DNA of 64,000 nucleotides, taken from Bacteroidia bacterium (GTDB taxonomy: Bacteria > Bacteroidota > Bacteroidia > UKL13-3). Shown one piece after another: positions 1-7,841 of the stretch. The notes under the pieces are model-generated. The model was not told where the DNA came from, did no database searches, and was given only the letters and a program-made list of their open reading frames with translations. The stretch covers positions 1 through 64,000 of the forward strand of contig JAGVLJ010000009.1 in NCBI GenBank assembly GCA_020049855.1. The letters run 5' to 3'. Numbering within the stretch: position 1 is the stretch's first letter; each line of letters opens with the position of its first letter. A program made the position numbers and the translations under genes.

Positions 1-159
1 AATGTTGTTCATTTTGAACTTTACCGCAGGTTGTTGCTTTGCCCCGCTGTACATCCATTGCATAAGGCTGGCAGAAAAACGCGTATTGTTTGTTTGTGCC
101 TTTAGTTGAAATACAAGGATGGATAGTAGCAGAGTTGCTTTAAGAGTACTGATTCGCAT
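1..159 (-). CDS. Secreted protein of unknown function, N-terminal part only
   Basis: The reading frame starts with an ATG at 159 and stays open for 53 codons to the window edge, so only the N-terminus is visible. It begins with a typical signal peptide (MRISTLKATLLLSILVFQ, cleavage probably after LKA before QTNN), so the product is exported to the periplasm, outer membrane or beyond. It lies 53 bp downstream of another small secreted protein gene on the same strand and probably shares its promoter near 650 and the palindromic site at 670-719. No domain can be recognised in the 53 residues available, and no function is assigned. Confidence 0.6.
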   Translation of the reverse strand, partial: MRISTLKATLLLSILVFQLKAQTNNTRFSASLMQWMYSGAKQQPAVKFKMNNI

Positions 160-212
160 ATTATTTGTTTTAAGTTGGTTATGAACAAATTTAATTTAAA
201 TAGTAAATATAT

Positions 213-599
213 TTATTTTTTTTTGAAGTTAATGGTGTCGCCCCGCGCAGAACCGAGATCACCTGTTGCCTGTTCATGGGTAAACAACGTAATTCTGGCA
301 TACGCTTTATTCAGTTTCATGTTGGTTTCACCGAGTCGGAATTTGCGGGTCAAATCTGAGTTGCCTACTACACTCACTATTTTAGCAGCATTGTAGTGCG
401 TGGTGTAGGTCAATCCATTTGCTAACGAATAATTGGTGTTTATTTCTTGTTGAGGGTATTTTTCAATATTCGCCAATCCGTTTTTATACCCCCTTCCAAT
501 GTGTACCCCATTTGTGTTTAAAAAAATGTTTTGGGCAAGGACTGCCAATTTCATTGGTATGGTAGCTAAAAGAATAACGATGATATGAACTGTTTTCAT
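213..599 (-). CDS. Small secreted protein of unknown function
   Basis: A 128-residue product if translation starts at MKTVHIIVILLA; an in-frame ATG 12 bases upstream is less likely because it puts extra residues before the signal peptide. The N-terminal hydrophobic stretch followed by VLAQ looks like a signal peptide. The rest is polar with short hydrophobic alternations (for example KIVSVVGNSDLTRKF), compatible with a small beta-rich domain, but no family is recognised. It is first in a likely two-gene leftward unit with the truncated gene at 1-159. A TAACTTTG -7 box lies upstream at 651-644, and the palindrome at 670-719 sits where a -33 element or activator site would be. Confidence 0.6.
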   Translation of the reverse strand: MKTVHIIVILLATIPMKLAVLAQNIFLNTNGVHIGRGYKNGLANIEKYPQQEINTNYSLANGLTYTTHYNAAKIVSVVGNSDLTRKFRLGETNMKLNKAYARITLFTHEQATGDLGSARGDTINFKKK

Positions 600-643
600 G
601 GCATTAATCATTTACTTCGTGCAATTATTTTGAATCGCATGAA

Positions 644-651
644 CAAAGTTA
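644..651 (-). promoter_or_regulatory. Bacteroidota-type -7 promoter box
   Basis: On the minus strand the sequence TAACTTTG matches the TAnnTTTG -7 consensus exactly. No TTG -33 element lies 19-20 bp upstream. Instead an operator half-site (CAGGGATAGG, 679-670 on this strand) occupies that place, which suggests an activator-dependent promoter for the leftward genes ending at 213 and running off at 1. Confidence 0.45.
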
Positions 652-669
652 TGAGCTACATGCTAATTG

Positions 670-719
670 CCTATCCCTGAAAATAGTGAAATTAACCTAT
701 CCCTGAAAACAGGGATAGG
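670..719. promoter_or_regulatory. Palindromic operator-like site with an extra half-site
   Basis: A perfect 10-bp inverted repeat, CCTATCCCTG (696-705) and CAGGGATAGG (710-719), is separated by AAAA. A third, directly repeated copy of the left arm followed by AAAA lies at 670-683. No T-run follows on either side, so a terminator is unlikely. The position, 20-70 bp upstream of a -7 box for the leftward secreted-protein genes, fits binding sites for a dimeric regulator. The regulator itself is not identifiable from the window. Confidence 0.5.
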
Positions 720-962
720 TACACTGATTTCATCTCACAAAGTGCTTCGGGATAGAATTGGCAACAAGGAGGGATTGGAGGGTAATTTATTTAATCAATG
801 AAAATGCATGCGTATGATTATTACCTATTAGGAAAATGGCCGTAGTAATCATATTTTATTTTTATGGTGCAACATTTTTCCTTTCTATTTATACTTACTG
901 CTGAATGTAATAAAATAATAGGGTTATGCTTTAAAAGTACAAACGGTTGCTTACCTTGCGGT

Positions 963-1349
963 ATGAGTTCACGAATTGGGTTAATTTTTCTGGGGCTTTT
1001 TTGCAGCTATTTCAGTATGGCTTGCGGTTGTCCTGAGGTAATGGGTAAACAAAGTGCCGGGGTAATAGTAACAGGGCAGGTAACGGCCGTGCGTAAATTT
1101 AAAAACGGGTATCAGGTACGTTTTGCTACCGATAGTATTTTTAAAGGGGAGGTAAAAAAAAATCTCGTAATTAAAACTCCCTCATTGAGCAAATGTGGCT
1201 TTCTTTTTAAAAAAGGAGCAAGATATATTGTGTATGCCAGTCGCAGGTCGGAGAGAGCCATTGTGGTTACTTCCTGTAGCTTCACCCGTCAGATAAGCCC
1301 GCATGTAAAAGTCAATACTTTTTATTTGCAGGATGATAAAATGGATTAA
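963..1349 (+). CDS. Secreted TIMP/netrin (NTR)-like domain protein
   Basis: About 128 residues from the ATG chosen because it gives a clean signal peptide (MSSRIGLIFLGLFCSYFSMA) ending directly before CGCP. A mature N-terminal Cys-X-Cys followed by a beta-rich domain with VIVTGQVTAV, FKGE, a central CGFLF and a later SCS cysteine is the layout of TIMP/NTR OB-fold domains, where the first cysteine must be exposed. A lipoprotein anchor at the same cysteine is the alternative, but the lipobox is poor. In animals this fold inhibits metalloproteases; in bacteria its role is not established, so no function is claimed. It stands alone. Confidence 0.6.
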   Translation: MSSRIGLIFLGLFCSYFSMACGCPEVMGKQSAGVIVTGQVTAVRKFKNGYQVRFATDSIFKGEVKKNLVIKTPSLSKCGFLFKKGARYIVYASRRSERAIVVTSCSFTRQISPHVKVNTFYLQDDKMD

Positions 1350-1581
1350 GCTTTTAAAGGTTGTGCGATCAGCAAAGAAAGAGGGTATGTTTGTGTCTAT
1401 TCTTTATTTATCATATAGCAAGTACTTGTCAGATTCTCTATATAAACACATAGGCGCAAAGATTTTTTGTTGTTGAATCGTTGGGTTTAACTATGTTTTT
1501 TATCTGCTTTTCTTCTTTTATCACAGTGACACATAAAACCGGGTTAATGTACTCTAAGGCTTCAGGCGAACTGAAATTGAA

Positions 1582-2181
1582 TTAAAAGTTTATTTTAGGT
1601 ATTTCCATCTGATTGAGTTGCTGAATAAGGCTCATTCGTTCGCGCTGAATGGTGCTGTTAAAGCCATCAACGTATTTACCATTCGCGTGCGTATGGTAAC
1701 CTATAATCATCACACCTGATTTGTTGTTTACGTCTTTCAGATTGATATATCGGTAAATATTCCATTCCATATAGGTAGTTTCTCCCCTAATTGTTTCGCT
1801 GCTGCTGAATTCGAGGATATATTCATTCGGCCTTAGTTTTTCCATTAATTCGTATTTGGCCAGTTCGTCATATAATTTACGTTCGCGCAATTGTTTTGTT
1901 TGTATGGCAATTTGTTCGCGCTGGGTATTTTTCCCTTTCACCACTTCAATCATTAAAAAGCGATCATAGTTTTTCATGCTTTGCCTGGGCGGAAGGTATT
2001 GTTGCCGATAATAGTTATGTCCGGTGCGGGTAGTCCACACCAGTTGGTAATTCGTTTCATTAAATGCCAGTGGGCCCGGAACTTTCAAATAGTCTTTAAG
2101 GGGTTCATCCTCCTGTAGTGGAATAAACGAGGTGAGTGTTACGAGGAACACACTGCAAAGAAAATAAATGAATTGTTTCAA
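1582..2181 (-). CDS. Secreted protein of unknown function
   Basis: A 199-residue product starting at an ATG with a signal peptide (MKQFIYFLCSVFLVTLTSF). The mature part is rich in charged and aromatic residues, with a long helix-like stretch around residues 85-115 (REQIAIQTKQLRERKLYDEL) and a C-terminal segment containing IIGYHTHANGKYVDGFNS. The HTH there could be metal-binding but matches no motif I recognise. It follows a VOC gene on the same strand after 16 bp and is probably co-transcribed with it. Confidence 0.6.
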   Translation of the reverse strand: MKQFIYFLCSVFLVTLTSFIPLQEDEPLKDYLKVPGPLAFNETNYQLVWTTRTGHNYYRQQYLPPRQSMKNYDRFLMIEVVKGKNTQREQIAIQTKQLRERKLYDELAKYELMEKLRPNEYILEFSSSETIRGETTYMEWNIYRYINLKDVNNKSGVMIIGYHTHANGKYVDGFNSTIQRERMSLIQQLNQMEIPKINF

Positions 2182-2197
2182 GAATGCAAAAATAGTA

Positions 2198-2578
2198 CTA
2201 TTCCGCTGCCCATGCCAGTATATGTCCGTCAGGGTCGCTGCAATACCCCACTTTATGTCCCCAGTTGCGTGGCTGCACCGTGCTTATCAACTCAGCTCCC
2301 GCATTCAGGCAGCGGTCAATAGAGGCTTCTGCATTGGGGGTAAGCAAATATAATTCACAACGTGGAATTCCACTTCCCTGCGAAGGATGAGGCATGGGGG
2401 GCGAAATAATGCGGGCAATACCGCTTTCAGGCATAAGCCCCAGTTTGCAGTTATTGTTTAGCCTGAACTCGGTCATGCCTGCAACATGAAGATGGGGTTC
2501 CATTTGCAGTACTTCCGAATAAAAATCACGACTGCGCTGCTGGTCTTTAACGTATAAAATAAACTCAACGGATGGCAT
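2198..2578 (-). CDS. VOC superfamily (glyoxalase/bleomycin-resistance fold) protein
   Basis: A 126-residue single-module VOC protein: N-terminal SVEFILYVKDQQRSRDFYSEVL, the RCELYLLTPNAEASIDRCLNAGAEL helix-strand unit, and a C-terminal GYCSDPDGHILAWA strand, the usual beta-alpha-beta-beta-beta halves. Family members bind a divalent metal and act on small electrophiles or sequester drugs; substrate cannot be told here. The ATG at 2578 is preferred over a TTG two codons upstream. A minus-strand TAGATTTG box ends only 3 nt before this ATG, so the mRNA may be leaderless. It is divergent from the alkyltransferase gene 67 bp away. Confidence 0.75.
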   Translation of the reverse strand: MPSVEFILYVKDQQRSRDFYSEVLQMEPHLHVAGMTEFRLNNNCKLGLMPESGIARIISPPMPHPSQGSGIPRCELYLLTPNAEASIDRCLNAGAELISTVQPRNWGHKVGYCSDPDGHILAWAAE

Positions 2579-2581
2579 GTA

Positions 2582-2589
2582 CAAATCTA
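2582..2589 (-). promoter_or_regulatory. -7 box for the VOC gene
   Basis: TAGATTTG on the minus strand matches TAnnTTTG, 3 nt upstream of the ATG at 2578. No TTG -33 element is seen at the usual distance. Confidence 0.4.
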
Positions 2590-2608
2590 CGGATTTGAAA
2601 TGAAATAA

Positions 2609-2638
2609 TTGGTTGGGGTAATTAAGTCATTATCTTTG
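2609..2638 (+). promoter_or_regulatory. Promoter of the alkyltransferase gene
   Basis: TTG at 2609-2611, 19 bp, then TATCTTTG at 2631-2638: a full Bacteroidota -33/-7 promoter. The TTG start codon at 2646 is only 7 nt beyond the -7 box, so the transcript is leaderless or nearly so. Confidence 0.55.
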
Positions 2639-2645
2639 CTGTGTT

Positions 2646-3134
2646 TTGCAGGTAGCATCAGCCACACAATACTTAGAATCTCCAATAGGGTTATTAAAAA
2701 TAACGGCAAGCCAAAAAGGTATTGCTTCCGTAATTTTTCAGGATGATAAAACGGAAAATGAAACACCCTCTTTTCTAACTAATCAATGTGTGATTCAGTT
2801 GAGCGAGTATTATTTGGGTAAACGCAAAAAGTTTGAACTCCCTCTTTATCCCGAAGGTACTCCTTTTCAACAACGGGTTTGGGAGCAGTTGCTGAACATT
2901 CCTTATGCAAAAACAATTTCTTATAGGCAGTTGGCGGTAAGTTTGGGAGATACTAAATGCATCAGAGCGGCCGGCACAGCTAATGGCAAAAACCCCATTG
3001 CTGTGATTATTCCCTGCCACCGCATTATTGGTTCTCATGGCGAACTCATCGGCTATGCAGGAGGGCTTGCACGCAAAAAATGGTTACTCAATCATGAAGC
3101 GAAAGTGAACGGAACATTCGCTCAATTGTTTTAA
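2646..3134 (+). CDS. ogt: Methylated-DNA-[protein]-cysteine S-methyltransferase
   Basis: A 162-residue suicide DNA-repair enzyme that moves the alkyl group of O6-alkylguanine to its own cysteine. The active-site motif IPCHRII is present with the cysteine at residue 124; the helix-turn-helix region (GTPFQQRVWEQLLNIPYAKTIS) and the arginine-finger area (CIRAAGTANGKNP) precede it, and GYAGGLARKKWLL follows, as in Ogt/MGMT. The start is a TTG because an in-frame stop lies at 2619-2621 and no ATG or GTG falls between. Length is normal for the Ogt class without an Ada domain. Confidence 0.92.
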   Translation: MQVASATQYLESPIGLLKITASQKGIASVIFQDDKTENETPSFLTNQCVIQLSEYYLGKRKKFELPLYPEGTPFQQRVWEQLLNIPYAKTISYRQLAVSLGDTKCIRAAGTANGKNPIAVIIPCHRIIGSHGELIGYAGGLARKKWLLNHEAKVNGTFAQLF

Positions 3135-3182
3135 TTTCGTATTCTCCTTTTTCTCCTCTATTTTGGGTGCTAAATTCATCTA

Positions 3183-4916
3183 ATGAAGAAAATAATATTA
3201 TTTCTGGCTTTCGTCATGCCTTATCTGGCATTTGCTGTTTATGATACAACTTTAATAACACCTTTTGAGCACAGTAAGGGTTTAAAAACGGCCACCGTTG
3301 AAGAATGTTTTGCCTATTATCAATTGCTGGCTCAAAAATTCCCGCAGGTGGTGCAGTTGGTACAACCGCAGGGGCAACCATTTCCTTTGGTTTTGGTTAA
3401 GGGGAAATTGCCGGAGGAAGACCGTTTGGTAATCATGATTAACAACGCAATTCATCCGGGAGAGCCTGACGGAGTAGATGCAAGCATGATGCTTGTGCGC
3501 GATATATGCACCGGAAAAATAACCTTACATCCTCAAATGGAATTGCGTATCATTCCTTTTTATAATGTGGCTGGTGGTTTACGAAGGGGAAAATATTCCA
3601 GAGTAAATCAGGATGGACCGATAGAGTGTGGGTTTCGTGCCAACGGGCAAAATCTTGATTTAAACAGAGACTTGATGAAAGGCGATGCGATGGAAACACG
3701 GTGGTTTAAAGAAGTTTTCTTGTACAATGGGGTATCACCAGATTTATTTATTGAAACTCATGTAAGCAACGGAGCCGACTATCAGCATACGTTAACTGTA
3801 CTTTCTACACAACATAATCAGTTAAGTGGGGTTTTGGGAGTATATCAGCACGACAGTTTGATGCCTGCTGTTTACAATATGCTGCGTGAGCGAAAAATTG
3901 AAGCTTGCCCATACGTCAATCATTTCAGCACTACTCCCGACAGTGGCTGGGTGGAGTTTTTTGATTTGCCCCGCTTTTCATCGGGTTATGCCTCGCTTAA
4001 CAATTGCATGGCTATATTAGCTGAAACACACATGCTCAAACCGTTTAAACAACGTGTGGAAAATACATGCACATTTCTTGAGGTGATGCTAACCTTTTGC
4101 GGCCAACACAAAAAAGAAATCAAAGACGTGCGTATTAAACAGTGGTATTGGTTGCTCACAACTACCCTGAAACTTCCATTGGATTGGGAGATCGACTCCT
4201 CCCAATATTCCCTTATTCACTTCAAGGGATACCATGCAGCACATAAACCCAGCTCGGTATCCGATTCCCCGCGATTATACTATGACCGAAACAAACCTTA
4301 TGAGCGAATAGTAAAGTTTTATGATACCTATAAACCTACACTGGAGGTAAGTGTACCTAAAATGTACCTTGTTCCATTGGGGTATATTCGCGTCATCGAG
4401 CAATTGCGGCAAAATGGGATGTTTCCATCAGGCTTGAAAGAAAGTGTTTTTCCAACCGATACATTTATTACAGTAACCGTATATCATATCGATTCGTTTA
4501 AAACTGTAAACTGGCCTTATGAAGGACATTACTTTCATTATCATACTGTGGTAAGCCGTAAACAAAAGCGGGTATTTATTTCCGGAGGAACTTACGTGAT
4601 GATGGATGCACAGAATCCGGTGGTGAAAAAGTTTCTGGTTAATGTTTTTGAACCTTCAGCCCCCGATAGTTATTTTAACTGGAACTTTTTTGACGGCATT
4701 TTGCAGCAAAAAGAAGGATACAGTGATTATGTATTTGAAGATATTGCAGCTGAATTACTAAAAAAGGATACAGTGTTATGCAATGAGTTTGAAACATTGA
4801 AAGAAAAGGATGTAACTTTTGCTGCAAACCCTAAAGCGCAATTGGACTGGATCTACAAACATTCTGTATATTATGAAGGTACGGTGAATGAGTATCCGGT
4901 TTACCTCATTTATTAG
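3183..4916 (+). CDS. Secreted M14 family zinc carboxypeptidase-like protein
   Basis: A 577-residue protein with a signal peptide (MKKIILFLAFVMPYLAFA). The zinc-site motif of M14 peptidases is visible as NAIHPGEPDG (His and Glu ligands), the substrate-binding arginine region as NLDLNRD, the third ligand as IETHVSNG, and a likely catalytic Glu in ILAETHML. The C-terminal half (residues about 330-577) is a beta-rich extension without a recognised name, also seen in long Bacteroidota M14 proteins. It probably trims peptides in the periplasm or outside the cell. The gene stands alone between convergent and codirectional neighbours. Confidence 0.85.
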   Translation: MKKIILFLAFVMPYLAFAVYDTTLITPFEHSKGLKTATVEECFAYYQLLAQKFPQVVQLVQPQGQPFPLVLVKGKLPEEDRLVIMINNAIHPGEPDGVDASMMLVRDICTGKITLHPQMELRIIPFYNVAGGLRRGKYSRVNQDGPIECGFRANGQNLDLNRDLMKGDAMETRWFKEVFLYNGVSPDLFIETHVSNGADYQHTLTVLSTQHNQLSGVLGVYQHDSLMPAVYNMLRERKIEACPYVNHFSTTPDSGWVEFFDLPRFSSGYASLNNCMAILAETHMLKPFKQRVENTCTFLEVMLTFCGQHKKEIKDVRIKQWYWLLTTTLKLPLDWEIDSSQYSLIHFKGYHAAHKPSSVSDSPRLYYDRNKPYERIVKFYDTYKPTLEVSVPKMYLVPLGYIRVIEQLRQNGMFPSGLKESVFPTDTFITVTVYHIDSFKTVNWPYEGHYFHYHTVVSRKQKRVFISGGTYVMMDAQNPVVKKFLVNVFEPSAPDSYFNWNFFDGILQQKEGYSDYVFEDIAAELLKKDTVLCNEFETLKEKDVTFAANPKAQLDWIYKHSVYYEGTVNEYPVYLIY

Positions 4917-4951
4917 AGGTTAGAAAACTGGGTGGTAGGGAATTCAGTTTA

Positions 4952-5335
4952 TTATCCCTTTGGGGGCTCCCAAAGTTCAATTTTGTTTCCTTCTGGATCT
5001 ATAATCCATCCAAATTTTCCAAACTCATTTTCATCGGTTTTATCAAGTACATGCACTCCTTCCGCTCTCAAAGTTTTTAATAGAGCCGATAAATCTTTCA
5101 CTACAAAATTGATCATAAAAGGTTTATCGGAGGGATCAAAATAGGAGGAGTCGTTTGCAAATGGGCTCCAAATAGTATAAGCTTTTTCATTCTTATGGGA
5201 TAATGTTTCCCACGGGAATGCCGCACCGCCCCAATTATCAACAGGGAGTCCTAAATGTTTTTTATACCATTCCGCTAACGTTTTTTTATCGGTTGATTTA
5301 AAGAAAATTCCTCCCAGGCCAATTACTCTTTCCAT
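4952..5335 (-). CDS. VOC superfamily protein
   Basis: A 127-residue one-module VOC protein: VIGLGGIFFKSTDKKTLAEWYKKHLG at the start, a middle strand FMINFVVKDLSALLKTLRAEG, and a C-terminal GWIIDPEGNKIELWEPP with the Glu that often ligates the metal. The pattern resembles glyoxalase-like proteins of unknown substrate. It is not closely similar to the VOC protein at 2198-2578. It converges with the M14 gene and lies 52 bp from the 3' end-side oxidoreductase gene on the same strand. Confidence 0.78.
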   Translation of the reverse strand: MERVIGLGGIFFKSTDKKTLAEWYKKHLGLPVDNWGGAAFPWETLSHKNEKAYTIWSPFANDSSYFDPSDKPFMINFVVKDLSALLKTLRAEGVHVLDKTDENEFGKFGWIIDPEGNKIELWEPPKG

Positions 5336-5387
5336 AGGCTAAAAGTTTGTTGTGAATTGAGAATGATAAATTTACATCAATCTAAAC

Positions 5388-6524
5388 TTAAGTTATCGAT
5401 AAGAGGGCAAGTTCTTCTCCTATTTTACTTCCCAAAGCTACACCCATTCCGTTTAATTTTACACCAATGCATATCCGTTCGGAGTAACGCCTAACCTCCG
5501 GTGTTTTATCTATCCCAAATCCCATAATTCCGGCCCAGCGCTCTGTAATGGAAAAGGGTTTATCCGGCACAATCATTTCGCGAAGATACCATTCTAGTTT
5601 ATGTTGTACGGTTTGGGTGATTTTTAATTCGATGGTGTTTTCGGCTTCAAAATTTAAATTGCGCCCGCCCCCAAATAAGATGCGGTTGTTAAGATTTCGA
5701 AAATAATAATAACCTTCATCAAAATTAAAGGTTCCTTTAAAAGGTAAATTAGGAATAGGAGAAGTGGTAAGCACTTGCCCTCGGGCAGGGCATACCTTTA
5801 CATCAGGGAGCAGTTTTTTGATGAACGCATTTGTGCAAATCAATAGTTGGGATGTACCAAAAGATATGACCGATTCAGGTGTATTTAGCAACTGGGTTAC
5901 AACCTGCAACTTTTGGCTGCTTTCAGGCACACTAATCACTTCGGCTCCGGTTATAATTTTAATTCGTTGTTCTCCGCACAACTGCCAAAGTTTATGAATC
6001 ATTTTTCCGCTATGCAATTGCCCGTCAATATGGTTAAACACCATTCCTTTCACCATTTTCTTATTAAACCCAAATGTAGGAATCAGGGGAGTTGCATCTG
6101 AGTAAATCGGTTTTTTAAAATGGGGTTTTAATAAAGTATTCAGGTAGTTTATTTTATCTAGGGTTTCATTTTTATTTTCAATCAATAATTCGTAGCCTCC
6201 GTTTTGCTCAAAATCAATTGAAGAATCTCCCGTGCGTTTACGTGTCAGTTGTAAGCCTTCCCATCGTTTTATCATAAGTTGTATAACCCGATCTTCTCCC
6301 AGTAAGGCAATATCGTTTAGGTTTTCTCCTATGGTTCCAATGCAGGCAAATCCGGCATTTTTAGTGCTGGCTCCAGTGGGTAATAATCCCCTCTCCAAAA
6401 TAAGGATAGATGCATGTGGTTTTTTTTCGCGCAAAGAAAGTGCGGCTGATAATCCGGTGATTCCTGCTCCTATAATTATAAAATCATACTCCAGAAGTGC
6501 TTCTTTTTCCCAAATACTCAGCAT
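5388..6524 (-). CDS. FAD-dependent oxidoreductase (DAO family)
   Basis: A 378-residue flavoprotein of the D-amino-acid oxidase/glycine oxidase type. The N-terminal dinucleotide-binding motif IIIGAGITGLSAALSLRE and the ILERG strand are clear, followed by TGASTKNAGFACIG, a segment typical of amine-oxidising DAO members, and a C-terminal GMGVALGSKIGEELA flavin motif. The ATG at 6524 overlaps the stop of the Nudix gene by 7 nt, so translation is probably coupled; upstream in-frame codons would add a poor N-terminus. The substrate, likely an amino acid or secondary amine, is not predictable from sequence. Confidence 0.82.
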   Translation of the reverse strand: MLSIWEKEALLEYDFIIIGAGITGLSAALSLREKKPHASILILERGLLPTGASTKNAGFACIGTIGENLNDIALLGEDRVIQLMIKRWEGLQLTRKRTGDSSIDFEQNGGYELLIENKNETLDKINYLNTLLKPHFKKPIYSDATPLIPTFGFNKKMVKGMVFNHIDGQLHSGKMIHKLWQLCGEQRIKIITGAEVISVPESSQKLQVVTQLLNTPESVISFGTSQLLICTNAFIKKLLPDVKVCPARGQVLTTSPIPNLPFKGTFNFDEGYYYFRNLNNRILFGGGRNLNFEAENTIELKITQTVQHKLEWYLREMIVPDKPFSITERWAGIMGFGIDKTPEVRRYSERICIGVKLNGMGVALGSKIGEELALLSIT

Positions 6525-6973
6525 AGCGAATGAGCCTGTATTAATAGGTTGCAAACATATTTATCAATTGGAAATGTCATCATGTCAATGGTTAGGGCTT
6601 CAATAGGAATCCATTCAAAGCGCATGATGGCTGTTTTGTCGCCAAATGATTCAACTTGGTTGGGGAATAATATTTTTTCAGTTAGGGGTTCTATTGAATA
6701 ATATACTGATATAATTTGTTCGCCCTTGTAAAAGGCACTCTCCTGAAAAAAATGGGTAGTGTAAAAATGGTTTTTAATTTTTATTTCTAAATTTAGCTCT
6801 TCCCTGAATTCACGTTTCAAACACTCTTCCAGTCCTTCTCCCAATTCAAGTCCGCCACCCGGAAATTTAGTAAAGTGAAAATCGTTAATGGATTCATGAA
6901 CAATAAGAATTTCGTTATAGGCATTGGGGAGAAGGCCGTATACACGCAGATTAAATTTTTTAATCTCGTTCAA
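6518..6973 (-). CDS. Nudix hydrolase
   Basis: A 151-residue Nudix protein. The Nudix box reads GGGLELGEGLEECLKREFREEL, with the REFREE metal-binding glutamates intact and the glycine that normally follows EEx replaced by Asn. Such enzymes hydrolyse nucleoside diphosphates linked to another moiety; the substrate is unknown. The start is TTG, overlapping the upstream stop as TTGA (4 nt), and the 3' end overlaps the FAD oxidoreductase gene, so OMP, Nudix and oxidoreductase form one coupled leftward unit. Confidence 0.85.
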   Translation of the reverse strand: MNEIKKFNLRVYGLLPNAYNEILIVHESINDFHFTKFPGGGLELGEGLEECLKREFREELNLEIKIKNHFYTTHFFQESAFYKGEQIISVYYSIEPLTEKILFPNQVESFGDKTAIMRFEWIPIEALTIDMMTFPIDKYVCNLLIQAHSLC

Positions 6974-7773
6974 TTTTTCTTTTTGTCATCAGGTTTTTGG
7001 AAACGATAATTTACACCCAATGCTATTATAAGAGTTGTTCCTCTCATTTTTAAGTCGCCCTTTGTTAATGGAATCAGGTTGTAACTTAATAATGGCTGTG
7101 CACTTAGAATAATTTTATTTTTCATCAGATATTCGAAGCGGAAACCTATGCTGGCATTTACATTTATTTTGTTCATATTAAAACCCGTGCTGTCAAATGT
7201 AGCCTTATCTTTTCCATTCACGGTAAAACCTTCGAACTGGCTTTTTATTTTACTTCCGGCATAGTAATTTACCTGTAAACCTGTTGTGCCATAGATATTG
7301 TACTGAAAATTCATATTTTTAAACGGGATGCCGAAATTAAGCATTACAGGTACCTGAATATAATTGAAACGGTAGTTGAAAAAAATGGTACGACTGGTGC
7401 TTTGATCATTAATTTTAGGGCCTCCTGGATAAATTGGGTCAAGAAACTTAAGGTTAGAAATGCTCCGTACAAATCCAATCTGAGAATAAGAGATGCCAGT
7501 TTGAAATTCTATATCCTGTTTGATATTGTACATAAAAGTGAGACCAATCCCCAGTCCCCAATCAATTTTATCTCCCCCCTTCACCGAGTCGGCTACTTGC
7601 TTAAAGGTAACAGTGCTTTGAGGGTTAATAAAATTATTACTTCCTGAAACAATATTAAAGGAGGATATATTTGGGAGGACAGATAAACCAAGTTTAAAAC
7701 CTGTCTGTTTAGTTTGTCCACTGGCTGTCAGCACGCTTAATGCTATCAGGCAATATGTAACGATTTTTTTCAT
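6970..7773 (-). CDS. Outer-membrane beta-barrel protein (porin-like family)
   Basis: A 267-residue protein with a signal peptide (MKKIVTYCLIALSVLTASGQ) and alternating strands typical of the small outer-membrane beta-barrel family: FKLGLSVLPNISS, GLGIGLTFMYNI, FQTGISYSQIGF, IQVPVMLNFGIPFK, ASIGFRFEYLM, IIALGVNYRF. The last strand ends in an aromatic residue near the C-terminus followed by a lysine-rich tail. The ATG at 7773 is chosen because it starts the signal peptide. First gene of the coupled OMP-Nudix-oxidoreductase unit; divergent from the sirtuin gene. Confidence 0.78.
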   Translation of the reverse strand: MKKIVTYCLIALSVLTASGQTKQTGFKLGLSVLPNISSFNIVSGSNNFINPQSTVTFKQVADSVKGGDKIDWGLGIGLTFMYNIKQDIEFQTGISYSQIGFVRSISNLKFLDPIYPGGPKINDQSTSRTIFFNYRFNYIQVPVMLNFGIPFKNMNFQYNIYGTTGLQVNYYAGSKIKSQFEGFTVNGKDKATFDSTGFNMNKINVNASIGFRFEYLMKNKIILSAQPLLSYNLIPLTKGDLKMRGTTLIIALGVNYRFQKPDDKKKN

Positions 7774-7841
7774 GAAGTTTATTTGATGGGACAAAATTAC
7801 CTAAAAATTGCACAATGCCCGAAAATAAGTAATTTGCCCTA

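Larger units (their letters stand above)
600..962. other. Intergenic region between divergent genes
   Basis: This gap holds the -7 box at 644-651 and the three-half-site palindrome at 670-719. From about 720 to 962 it is AT-rich with no convincing gene. An upstream extension of the next gene from an ATG at 864 is open but would put 33 residues in front of a signal peptide. Confidence 0.5.

Noticed and set aside
1350-1581. A hidden gene between the NTR-like protein and the next leftward gene
   Set aside because: AT-rich sequence with stops in every frame and no coding-like stretch.
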